From Desulfovibrio sp. (lineage in GTDB: Bacteria; Bacillota; Dethiobacteria; DTU022), in assembly GCA_020060545.1 (NCBI GenBank), contig JAGUZX010000079.1, positions 1-40,980 of the forward strand: a DNA stretch of 40,980 nucleotides, in the 5' to 3' direction. Shown here piece by piece: positions 34,034 to 40,614 of the stretch. Numbering within the stretch: the first letter of the stretch is position 1; every line of letters begins with the position of its first letter. The position numbers and the translations under genes were made by a program. Under the pieces are notes generated by a model that was not told where the DNA came from, did no database searches, and worked only from the letters and a program-made list of their open reading frames with translations.

Positions 34034-34057
34034 CGGGTCTTGAGCGCTTAAGACCCG
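34034..34057 (+). promoter_or_regulatory. Intra-operon hairpin between shell and enzyme genes
   Basis: CGGGTCTTGAGC pairs with GCTTAAGACCCG (12 bp, one G-U). It lies just ahead of the ribosome site of the opine-dehydrogenase-like gene, with no T-tract. It could act as an mRNA processing or stability element that sets the ratio of shell to core proteins. Confidence 0.45.
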
Positions 34058-34075
34058 GTAAGAGAGGTGACAGCG

Positions 34076-35389
34076 GTGAGCGACCCGCGAGTCGATTCAA
34101 TTGTGGCTGCGGTGATGAGAGAGTTGCAGAACCAGGGGCCGGCCACCGCGCCGGCGGCCCCCCGCCCGGCGGCCGGTAACATTAAGCCGGCGCCGGAACA
34201 GCGGGGGGTGGGCGGCCGGCGCAAGGTCAACCCGAATTTGAAAATTTCGGTTCTGGGCGGCGGCAACGGCGGCCTGGCGATGGCCGGCCACCTGACGCTG
34301 TTGGGCGGCAAGGTGCGCCTGTTCAGCTTCTTCGAGCGGGAGCTGGCCCCGGTGCGGGAAAAGGGCGGCATCGAGGTGATCGGTGAGGAGGTCTCGGGCT
34401 TTGCCCCGGTGATCGACGTCACCGGCAGCATTGACGCCGCCGTCAAGGACGCCGATGTGATCATGATCGTTTCGCCGGCGTATACTCACAACACTTATGC
34501 CGCGCTGCTGGCCGGCTTGCTGCGGGACGGCCAGACAGTGATCCTGAACCCCGGCCGCACCGGCGGCGCCCTGGAATTCGCCCAGGTGCTGCGCCGCTAC
34601 GCCATGCGGGCCCGCATCTACCTCGGTGAGGCCCAGACCTTTATTTATGCCGCCGAGGCGCGGGGTCCCGCCAGGGTCGAGATCTTGAAAGAGAAATTCA
34701 GCATGCGGGCCGCGGCCCTGCCGGCGACAGACAACGACCACGTCATCGGCGTTTTCCAGGAGCTGTATCCCCAGGTCAGGGCCTCCCGCAACGTGCTGGA
34801 GACGGGCCTCGGCAACATCGGGCCGATCAACCACGTGGCCCCGATGCTGCTCAATACCTCGATTATCGAGCGGGCGGCGCACGGCGAGGAAGGGCTGAAT
34901 TTTTACCGTGACATGATCAACCCCACCATCTGCAACCTGGTCCTGGAGAAGATGGACCGGCAGCGGATGGCCGTAGCCGGGGCCTTCGGGTTGGAGACCT
35001 GGAGCACCGTGGACTGGTACCGGGAGTGCTACCATGTCCACGGCGAGACGCTCTACGAGTGCTACCAGACGAACCCTTACATTCAGGGCTTCAGCGCCCC
35101 GATGCATATCCTTTCGCACAACAATATCCCCGACGAAATTCCCAGCTCATTGGTGCCGATGTCCCTTTTGGGCAAAGTGGTGGGTGTGGCCACCCCCAAT
35201 ATTGACGCCATCGTCAACCTGGCCTGCAGCATGTGCGAGATTGACTTCTGGACGGTCGGACGCACCCTGGACAAACTCGGCCTGGCCGGGATGAGCCGGG
35301 ATCAGATCCTCGAATTTGTCGACGGCCAGCCTATCCTCGGGGCGTGCAGCACATGCGGCGTCTGCCGCCCGCTGCCCCAGTTCCGGTAG
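34076..35389 (+). CDS. Opine/octopine dehydrogenase-like NAD(P) enzyme with N-terminal encapsulation peptide
   Basis: A 437-residue protein. Residues 2-20 (SDPRVDSIVAAVMRELQNQ) form an amphipathic helix, followed by an Ala/Pro/Gly-rich linker to about residue 50; this is the form of a microcompartment targeting peptide (compare PduP, PduD). The Rossmann motif VLGGGNGGLAMAG starts near residue 59. NPGRTGGALEFAQVL and GNIGPINHVAPMLLNTSIIE belong to the octopine dehydrogenase family, which interconverts N-substituted amino acids with amino acid plus carbonyl compound. The GTG at 34076 has GAGAGG 8 bp upstream. The C-terminus has four Cys (CSTCGVC and an earlier CSMC). Likely role: oxidise the N-alkylglutamate inside the shell to glutamate and aldehyde. 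Confidence 0.85.
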   Translation: MSDPRVDSIVAAVMRELQNQGPATAPAAPRPAAGNIKPAPEQRGVGGRRKVNPNLKISVLGGGNGGLAMAGHLTLLGGKVRLFSFFERELAPVREKGGIEVIGEEVSGFAPVIDVTGSIDAAVKDADVIMIVSPAYTHNTYAALLAGLLRDGQTVILNPGRTGGALEFAQVLRRYAMRARIYLGEAQTFIYAAEARGPARVEILKEKFSMRAAALPATDNDHVIGVFQELYPQVRASRNVLETGLGNIGPINHVAPMLLNTSIIERAAHGEEGLNFYRDMINPTICNLVLEKMDRQRMAVAGAFGLETWSTVDWYRECYHVHGETLYECYQTNPYIQGFSAPMHILSHNNIPDEIPSSLVPMSLLGKVVGVATPNIDAIVNLACSMCEIDFWTVGRTLDKLGLAGMSRDQILEFVDGQPILGACSTCGVCRPLPQFR

Positions 35390-35397
35390 GTGTTCTG

Positions 35398-36804
35398 ATG
35401 AGCGAAGCAGCGGCTGGAGTCGTCCAATTGGATACCGAATCGGTGCAGGAGGCGCGGGACCTTGCCGAGAAGGCCCGTGCCGCCCAGGCCGAGTATGCCG
35501 GGTTCAGCCAGGAACAGGTCGACCGGGTGGTGGCCGCGATGGCCCGTGTCGGGGCCGCGGCCGCCGAGCCTCTGGCCCGCCTGGCGGTGGAGGAAACAGG
35601 CTTCGGCGTATATGAAGACAAGGTTTTCAAAAACCGCTTTGCCAGCGAACAGCTGAACCGTTCCCTCGAAGGGATGATCACGGTGGGGGTCATCCGTTAT
35701 GACGAGCAGCGGGGTGTGCTGGAGGTGGCCGAGCCGATGGGAGTTTTGGCCGCTTTAGTCCCTGTTACAAGCCCTACCGCGGCTGTGCTATCCAAAAGCA
35801 TCATCAGCCTGAAAACCCGGAACGCCGTAATCTTCGCGCCGCATCCGCGGGCGCCCCGGAGCGGCCTGATGGCCGCCCGGCTGATGAACCGGGCCGCGGT
35901 AGAGGAGGGGGCCCCCGACGGCCTGGTGCAGGTCATGGAAAAGATCACCATGGCGGGAACCAACGAACTGATGCGCCACCCTCATGTGGCCCTGATCCTG
36001 GCCAGCGGCGGCGGCCCCATGGTTAAAGCCGCTTACAGCGCCGGAAAACCCGCCATCGCCGTCGGCCCCGGCAATGTGCCCACTTACGTGGATCGTTCCG
36101 TCCCTGACCTCGATACGGCGGCCCGCCGCATCGTTAACAGCAAGACCTTTGATAACGGGACCCCGTGTGCGGCCGAGCAGGCTGTCGTGGCCGATCGCCC
36201 CATCGCCAGGGCGCTGCGCTCGGCCATGGAACGGGCCGGTTGCTATTTTTTGAGCGAGCTTCAAAAAGCCGCTTTGCGGCCGGTGGTGCAGCTGCCCAAC
36301 GGCGTCCCCAACATCGCCGTGATCGGCCAGAGTGCCGGGCGCCTGGCGGAGCTGGCCGGTTTCCGGGTGCCTGCGGGGACCCGGGTGCTGGTGGCGCCTG
36401 TCGACGCTGTCGGCCCCCAGGAACCGCTCTCGGCGGAGATCCTGAGCACGCTGCTGGCCTGGTACGAAGTGGAGGGCTGGCAGGAGGGGTTGAAGAGGGC
36501 CAACCAGCTCCTCTATTTCCACGGCCAGGGCCATACTTGCGGCGTGCATGCCGCGGACGAAGCGGTAATCGGCGCGTTTGCCGCGCGGGCCCGCGCCTTC
36601 CGGGTGCTGATCAACTGCGGTACCGCGGTGGGGGCGATCGGGCACCAATCGGGGCTGGAGCCCTCGTTGATGATCGGCACGGGCACCTGGGGCGGCGGCA
36701 TCTTCTCCGATAACATCACGGCCCGCCACTTGATGCACGTCAAGCGGGTGGCTTTCCGGGTCGCCGAATGGAACGGTTCCGGCGGACAGGGGGTGAAAGG
36801 ATGA
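35398..36804 (+). CDS. CoA-acylating aldehyde dehydrogenase (AdhE-N/EutE/SauS-like)
   Basis: A 468-residue acylating aldehyde dehydrogenase: aldehyde + CoA + NAD+ gives acyl-CoA + NADH. The catalytic Cys is C257 in FDNGTPCAAEQ. LAVEETGFGVYEDKVFKN at the N-terminus and VALILASGGGPMVKAAYSAGKPAIAVGPGN in the cofactor region match the AdhE N-domain and related sulfoacetaldehyde or acetaldehyde dehydrogenases more than PduP. The ATG at 35398 is used, 8 bp after the previous stop; an upstream ATG overlaps that gene. No encapsulation peptide is evident at either end, so it may enter by co-assembly with the preceding enzyme. Aldehyde chain length cannot be predicted. Confidence 0.9.
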   Translation: MSEAAAGVVQLDTESVQEARDLAEKARAAQAEYAGFSQEQVDRVVAAMARVGAAAAEPLARLAVEETGFGVYEDKVFKNRFASEQLNRSLEGMITVGVIRYDEQRGVLEVAEPMGVLAALVPVTSPTAAVLSKSIISLKTRNAVIFAPHPRAPRSGLMAARLMNRAAVEEGAPDGLVQVMEKITMAGTNELMRHPHVALILASGGGPMVKAAYSAGKPAIAVGPGNVPTYVDRSVPDLDTAARRIVNSKTFDNGTPCAAEQAVVADRPIARALRSAMERAGCYFLSELQKAALRPVVQLPNGVPNIAVIGQSAGRLAELAGFRVPAGTRVLVAPVDAVGPQEPLSAEILSTLLAWYEVEGWQEGLKRANQLLYFHGQGHTCGVHAADEAVIGAFAARARAFRVLINCGTAVGAIGHQSGLEPSLMIGTGTWGGGIFSDNITARHLMHVKRVAFRVAEWNGSGGQGVKG

Positions 36805-37424
36805 ACCAGAAAAAATTCGAATTGAGGGCCTATGCCGTGATCGATCGCATGCAGCCGCAATATGCCGCTTTTGTGGGCACCACCGTCAACGGCGATATCC
36901 CCATCGCGGGCATGTCGCAGCTGTACATGGAGGTCGCTCCCGGCAATGAGGTCTTTCGCATCGCCGATGTGGCGCTGAAGTCCGCGGAGGTGAAGCCGGC
37001 CTCGATGATCGTCGAGCGGGAATTCGGCATGCTCGAAGTGCACGCCTCCGACCAGGCGGCGGTGCTGGCCTCCGGGCGGGCGGTGCTGGAATACCTGGGC
37101 CTTACCGAAGACGACCGGGTACGGCCGCAAATTGCCTCGGCCCAGGTCATTACCAACGTTGATCCCTATCAGGCCCAGCTGATCAACCGCTTCCGGCGGG
37201 GAAGCATGCTGGTGCCGGGTGAGACCCTTTTCGTAATGGAGACGGCCCCGGCCGCCTACGTGGCCGTGGCCGCCAACGAGGCCGAGAAAGCGGCGGGGAT
37301 TAAAATTATTCAGATCAGCAACGTGGGGCGGTTCGGCCGCATGTTTGTCTCGGGCAGCGAGTCGGAGGTGCTGGCGGCCAAAGAAGCGGCCATGGCGATC
37401 ATCGAAGGAATGAGCGGCTTATGA
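36801..37424 (+). CDS. BMC-T tandem-domain shell trimer (EutL/PduB-like)
   Basis: A 207-residue shell protein made of two BMC-type halves. One contains VFRIADVALKSAEVKPASMIVEREFG and the other YVAVAANEAEKAAGIKIIQISNVG, each followed by an alpha-helical AVLASGRAVLEYL or VLAAKEAAMAIIEGM segment. The order suggests permuted domains, as in EutL or PduB trimers, which form larger gated pores. It starts ATGA on the dehydrogenase stop and ends ATGA on the PduS-like start, so it is tightly coupled. Which BMC-T subclass it belongs to needs a structure-based alignment. Confidence 0.8.
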   Translation: MNQKKFELRAYAVIDRMQPQYAAFVGTTVNGDIPIAGMSQLYMEVAPGNEVFRIADVALKSAEVKPASMIVEREFGMLEVHASDQAAVLASGRAVLEYLGLTEDDRVRPQIASAQVITNVDPYQAQLINRFRRGSMLVPGETLFVMETAPAAYVAVAANEAEKAAGIKIIQISNVGRFGRMFVSGSESEVLAAKEAAMAIIEGMSGL

Positions 37425-38788
37425 GCGACCTGGCGGCCCTGGCCGATGCCGTCCGCCTGGCGGGGGTGGTCGGGGCCGGTGGCGCCGGCTTCCCCACCCA
37501 TCTCAAGTTCGCGCGGCGGGCCGAAATTGTGGTCATCAACGGCGCCGAGTGCGAACCGCTGCTCCGGGTTGACCAGGAACTGCTGGCCCGGTGTACGGAC
37601 GAGCTGCTGGCGGGCATCGATGCCGTCCGGGAGGCCGCGGCGCCCGGCGCCATCTGGCTGGGTGTCAAAGCCAAGCACGAGGCGATCGTCGACCGGTGGC
37701 GCCGGTTCGAGGGCCGCGGCTTCAAAGTGCGCCCCCTGGACGATTACTACCCCGCCGGCGACGAACACATCCTGGTGCATGAAGTCACCGGCCGCACGGT
37801 CCCGGCCGGAGGCATCCCCCCCGACGTGGGCGTTACCGTCATTAATGTTGAGACCTTGTTAAATGTGGGCCGGGCGGTCCGGGGACGGCCCGTGACCGGC
37901 AAGTTTGTCACTGTGAACGGCCTGGTGGCGAGGCCCGCCACTCTCGAAGTGCCCGTGGGTACGCCGCTCGCGGCCCTGGTGGCCATGGCCGGCGGACTGA
38001 CCGCCCGGGAGGCGGTGCTGCTCGAGGGCGGCCCGATGATGGGCAAGGTGGTCGGCGATCCCGGCGCGGTGGTGACCCGCACTACCAAGGCGCTGCTGGC
38101 CGTGCCCTCCTGGTTGGACCTGGTGCATCGGCGCCAGGCGGACTGGCGCGTTGTCGCCCGGCGCTCGTCTTCAAACTGCGAGATCTGCCAGCGCTGCACA
38201 GACCTCTGCCCCCGCTACTTGCTGGGGCACAACCTGGAACCCCACAAGGTGATGCGCGCCTATGCCTACGGCGGGAACGCCCCGCCTACCGCTTCCCTGG
38301 CGGGGGCCCTCTACTGCGTCGAATGCGGCGTGTGCGAACTGTTTGCCTGCCCGACCGGCGTCTTTCCCCGGCAGGTGACGGGCTCCGTGAAGGAACAGCT
38401 TCTCGCCGCCGGGCGGCGGCCCCAGGTGGATCGCGAAAACGGGCCCAAACCCCGGCAGTACGCCGGGGATCGGCGGGTGCCCTTTAAAAGGCTGGTGGCC
38501 CGCTTGGGGCTTGCACCATACGATCTGCCGGCGCCGCTCAGCGAGACCCGCTGGCCCGAGCGGACGCTCACGGTACGGGTGCCTTTGAAGCCGCCGTTCG
38601 GTGCAACCTGCCGGCCGGTGGTGGCCGCGGGACAATTAGTGCGCGCGGGCGATGTGGTGGGCGAGATTCCGGATCGCACATTGGGTGCGCGGGCCCATGC
38701 CAGTATCGACGGAAGGGTGGAAGCCGTGGACGAACGTTACGTGGTGATTACAGGTCCGGCGCCCGGGCCCGCAGGAGGTGAGGCCTAG
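37421..38788 (+). CDS. pduS: PduS-like RnfC-family flavin/iron-sulfur oxidoreductase
   Basis: A 455-residue protein of the RnfC/NuoF-like PduS family. The N-terminus has the nucleotide-binding GAGGAGFPTH (18-27), then the SLBB region. Two [4Fe-4S] motifs lie at C253-x2-C256-x2-C259-x3-CP (CEICQRCTDLCP) and C299-x2-C302-x2-C305-x4-CP (CVECGVCELFACP). The C-terminal lipoyl-like segment has VVAAGQLVRAGDVVGEIP. In Pdu systems PduS oxidises NADH and was proposed to reduce cobalamin. No B12 enzyme is encoded here, so general NADH reoxidation with electron export through the PduT-like shell protein next door is more plausible. Confidence 0.9.
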   Translation: MSDLAALADAVRLAGVVGAGGAGFPTHLKFARRAEIVVINGAECEPLLRVDQELLARCTDELLAGIDAVREAAAPGAIWLGVKAKHEAIVDRWRRFEGRGFKVRPLDDYYPAGDEHILVHEVTGRTVPAGGIPPDVGVTVINVETLLNVGRAVRGRPVTGKFVTVNGLVARPATLEVPVGTPLAALVAMAGGLTAREAVLLEGGPMMGKVVGDPGAVVTRTTKALLAVPSWLDLVHRRQADWRVVARRSSSNCEICQRCTDLCPRYLLGHNLEPHKVMRAYAYGGNAPPTASLAGALYCVECGVCELFACPTGVFPRQVTGSVKEQLLAAGRRPQVDRENGPKPRQYAGDRRVPFKRLVARLGLAPYDLPAPLSETRWPERTLTVRVPLKPPFGATCRPVVAAGQLVRAGDVVGEIPDRTLGARAHASIDGRVEAVDERYVVITGPAPGPAGGEA

Positions 38789-39340
38789 ATGGAAAACGGC
38801 GCCCTGGGTGTCTTAGAAATGAACAGCATCGCCTGCGGCATCGAGGCGGCCGATGCGATGCTCAAACGGGCCGCGGTGTCCCTCTACTTAAGCCGGCCCA
38901 TCTGCCCCGGCAAGCACATCACCATGGTGCACGGCCTGCTTGCCGATGTCATTGAGGCCGTGGCGGCGGGCGCGGCCATGGCCGGTGACCGGCTGGTGGA
39001 CAGCCTGATCCTGGCCCGGCCGCACCCCGGGTTGCTGCCGGCGATGACGCAGACCAGCGGCGTGACCGGCCTGAGCGCCGTGGGCATTATCGAGTGCTTC
39101 AGTCTCTGTGCCGCGCTGCGGGCCGCCGACGCCGCCGTAACCCGCGCCGCCGTCGATCTGATCGAGGTGCGCCTGGCAATTATGATGGCGGGCAAGGGTT
39201 TTGTTACCTTTACCGGCGACGAATCGGCGGTAAAGGAGGCTGTGGATGCCGCTGCGGCCATAGCCTCGGGCGAAGGCATGCTGGCGGCGGCGGTAGTGAT
39301 TCCCCAACCCCGGGAAGAACTGCTCTCCTTCCTGGTCTAG
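38789..39340 (+). CDS. pduT: PduT-like BMC-T shell protein with Fe-S ligand cysteine
   Basis: A 183-residue protein with two tandem canonical BMC domains: LGVLEMNSIACGIEAADAML then AVGIIECFSLCAALRAADAAV. SRPICPGKH places C39 exactly where PduT carries the pore cysteine that ligates a [4Fe-4S] cluster at the trimer axis, so electrons could cross the shell here. It starts directly at the base after the PduS-like stop. PduS and PduT are functional partners in propanediol compartments, and their adjacency is retained. Confidence 0.93.
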   Translation: MENGALGVLEMNSIACGIEAADAMLKRAAVSLYLSRPICPGKHITMVHGLLADVIEAVAAGAAMAGDRLVDSLILARPHPGLLPAMTQTSGVTGLSAVGIIECFSLCAALRAADAAVTRAAVDLIEVRLAIMMAGKGFVTFTGDESAVKEAVDAAAAIASGEGMLAAAVVIPQPREELLSFLV

Positions 39341-39355
39341 CGAGGTGACTTTTGG

Positions 39356-39739
39356 ATGACGGAACTGATTCAAGCAGCCGATGTAGAGGAGGCGCACGCC
39401 GGCGGCCGGCGGTTTTTGATCCTGCCGCCGCACGCCCTGGTTACCCCTTTGGCCCGGGAACGGGCCCGCGACCTCGGAGTGGTGCTGCAGCAGCCGGGTG
39501 TAAATGGGGGAGGGGTGAAGACGTCCTGTCCGGGCGGCGGTTGTGCTCAACCCTGCGGCGGGCTTGGCGCCTGCGGCCGGCCCACGGGCCTTACCGAAGC
39601 CCAGGTGCGCCGCGTGGTAGCCGGAATTATTTTGAAGGCGATGCCCGATGCTTTTTCGCCGGTGCTGGTGCGCCAGGTGACCGAACGGGTGATGCAGCAG
39701 CTCCGGACGCCCAAGGTCGGCCGCGCCCCGGGCGGCTGA
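39356..39739 (+). CDS. Small Cys-rich microcompartment-associated protein with EutQ-like N-terminus
   Basis: A 127-residue protein, last in the operon. Residues 1-46 resemble the N-terminal segment of EutQ (LITANDIRxAHxxG and ITPxAREVAxxLG become LIQAADVEEAHAGG and VTPLARERARDLG) but the cupin domain that follows in EutQ is missing. A glycine-rich middle carries C58-x4-C63-x3-C67-x5-C73. The C-terminus has two predicted amphipathic helices (EAQVRRVVAGIILKAM and SPVLVRQVTERVMQQL), which look like encapsulation peptides. GAGGTG precedes the ATG. It may be a core scaffold or a metal or Fe-S protein; no function is established. Confidence 0.7.
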   Translation: MTELIQAADVEEAHAGGRRFLILPPHALVTPLARERARDLGVVLQQPGVNGGGVKTSCPGGGCAQPCGGLGACGRPTGLTEAQVRRVVAGIILKAMPDAFSPVLVRQVTERVMQQLRTPKVGRAPGG

Positions 39740-39773
39740 GCGTAATTTCCGGCATACGTGTATGCCTTAAATT

Positions 39774-39801
39774 AAAGAGGGAGGCGCAGGCCTCCCTCTT
39801 T
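39774..39801 (+). terminator. Operon terminator
   Basis: A perfect 12-bp stem (AAAGAGGGAGGC / GCCTCCCTCTTT) with a GCAG loop is followed by TCCTT, 35 bp after the last gene. A smaller GGCATAC/GTATGCC hairpin (39751-39766) precedes it. It closes the operon starting at 27303. Confidence 0.8.
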
Positions 39802-39958
39802 CCTTAAAGTTCTCGAACCAGATCGACCAGAAGGCATTTAGATGTATAATATTAAACCTTGAAGCTTGGTTTTTACAACGGAAGTAAATATGCAGGTGAT
39901 ATTTGATGGCATGAGGCATGGCCGGAGGACAAGGACGGTTCCGGGTGGAAGTAGGCGG

Positions 39959-39983
39959 CACGGGAGCCGAAACGGCTCCCGTG
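39959..39983. repeat. Perfect hairpin near the tRNA fragment
   Basis: CACGGGAGCCG, AAA, CGGCTCCCGTG: an 11-bp perfect stem followed on plus by CAAGTTTAAACCCTTTT. It could terminate transcription toward the tRNA fragment, but it has no immediate U-tract. Confidence 0.45.
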
Positions 39984-40008
39984 CAAGTTTAAACCCTTTT
40001 ATTTACAG

Positions 40009-40054
40009 TGGTCGGAGCGGCGAGATTTGAACTCGCGGCCTCTTGGTCCCGAAA
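40009..40054 (-). tRNA. tRNA-Pro 3' half (attachment-site scar), not a functional tRNA
   Basis: Read on the minus strand, it begins at the anticodon loop (TTCGGGA, anticodon CGG) and runs through CCAAG, the T arm (GCGAG-TTCAAAT-CTCGC), the acceptor 3' strand CGCTCCG and ACCA. The 5' half (acceptor CGGAGCG, D arm and anticodon 5' stem) is absent upstream, so it cannot fold as a tRNA. Identity that starts in the anticodon loop and runs to the 3' end is the usual footprint of tyrosine-recombinase integration at a tRNA gene. By orientation the element lies to the right (beyond 40054). Confidence 0.7.
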
Positions 40055-40076
40055 CGCATAACCAGTTTTTGGGACC
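40045..40076. other. Inverted core-type repeat, candidate att core
   Basis: GGTCCCGAAA (40045-40054) and TTTTGGGACC (40067-40076) are inverted with one mismatch around a 12-bp centre. One arm is inside the tRNA fragment and the other outside. This is the layout of integrase core-binding sites flanking the strand-exchange region. Further right, GTGTGACA and GTGACA direct repeats (about 40178-40196) could be arm-type sites. Confidence 0.5.
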
Positions 40077-40305
40077 TATTTTGCGGTTACCGGGTGTCGT
40101 AAAGTGCTTTAAAATAAGGCTTTGTTATTTTCTTACATCTCTAATTTTGCATCGTTTTTGCTGAGTTTGGGCAAAAGTGTGACACGCCAGTGACATTTTT
40201 TTGCGAAGTGCCTTCATGGTAATCAACAATCCTTTTTATGATCGATGTGTCGTTTTAGAAGGATTAAATACTGAATTAATAAGCTGCATGTTGTAATTAA
40301 TGATG
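40077..40305. other. Gene-free AT-rich region between att scar and toxin-antitoxin genes
   Basis: No ORF of note. The base composition is far more AT-rich than the operon to the left, consistent with accessory DNA. It contains the possible arm-site repeats near 40178-40196. Confidence 0.5.
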
Positions 40306-40334
40306 TTGTATTTTACGAGCAATATGGGTATAAT
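40306..40334 (+). promoter_or_regulatory. Sigma-70-type promoter for the toxin-antitoxin pair
   Basis: -35 TTGTAT, 17-bp spacer and a perfect -10 TATAAT, 30 bp before the antitoxin start. Confidence 0.7.
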
Positions 40335-40363
40335 AATAACAGCAATCCATGGAGGTGTGCCAT

Positions 40364-40612
40364 TTGCCAAATATCAAGCCGGTTTCAGACTTAAGAAATT
40401 ACAACGAAGTGCTCCGTTCCTGCCAGGTTGGAGAACCTGTTTTTTTAACTAAAAACGGCAGGGGCCGTTATGTGCTTTTGGATATTCAGGAATATGAAAA
40501 GCAGCAGGCTGTCATCAAGCTTTTATCAAAACTTTCTGAGGCAGAGGATGCGATAAAAACAGGAGAGGAATGGAAATCACTTGATGACCTCAAGAAATCA
40601 CTGGAGGTCTGA
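40364..40612 (+). CDS. Phd/YefM-type antitoxin
   Basis: An 82-residue antitoxin. The TTG at 40364 after GGAGGTG gives the common N-terminus MPNIKPVSDLRNYNEVL of RelB/Phd-YefM antitoxins; an ATG at 40349 would overlap the ribosome site. NGRGRYVLLDIQEYEK is the DNA-binding-domain end and the C-terminal acidic helix would wrap the toxin. It is 2 bp from the toxin gene and should autoregulate the promoter at 40306. Confidence 0.88.
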   Translation: MPNIKPVSDLRNYNEVLRSCQVGEPVFLTKNGRGRYVLLDIQEYEKQQAVIKLLSKLSEAEDAIKTGEEWKSLDDLKKSLEV

Positions 40613-40614
40613 AA

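Noticed and set aside
34097-35119. 340-codon antisense ORF opposite the opine-dehydrogenase-like gene
   Set aside because: Translation is His/Arg/Gln-rich with no domain; the plus-strand protein has clear motifs, so this is a codon-usage artefact.
37421-38788. PduS as cobalamin reductase for a B12-dependent diol dehydratase or ethanolamine lyase
   Set aside because: No B12-dependent enzyme, reactivase or adenosyltransferase is encoded in the operon.
40009-40140. Complete tRNA-Pro gene on the minus strand
   Set aside because: No CGGAGCG acceptor 5' strand, D arm or anticodon 5' stem exists upstream; only the 3' half is present.
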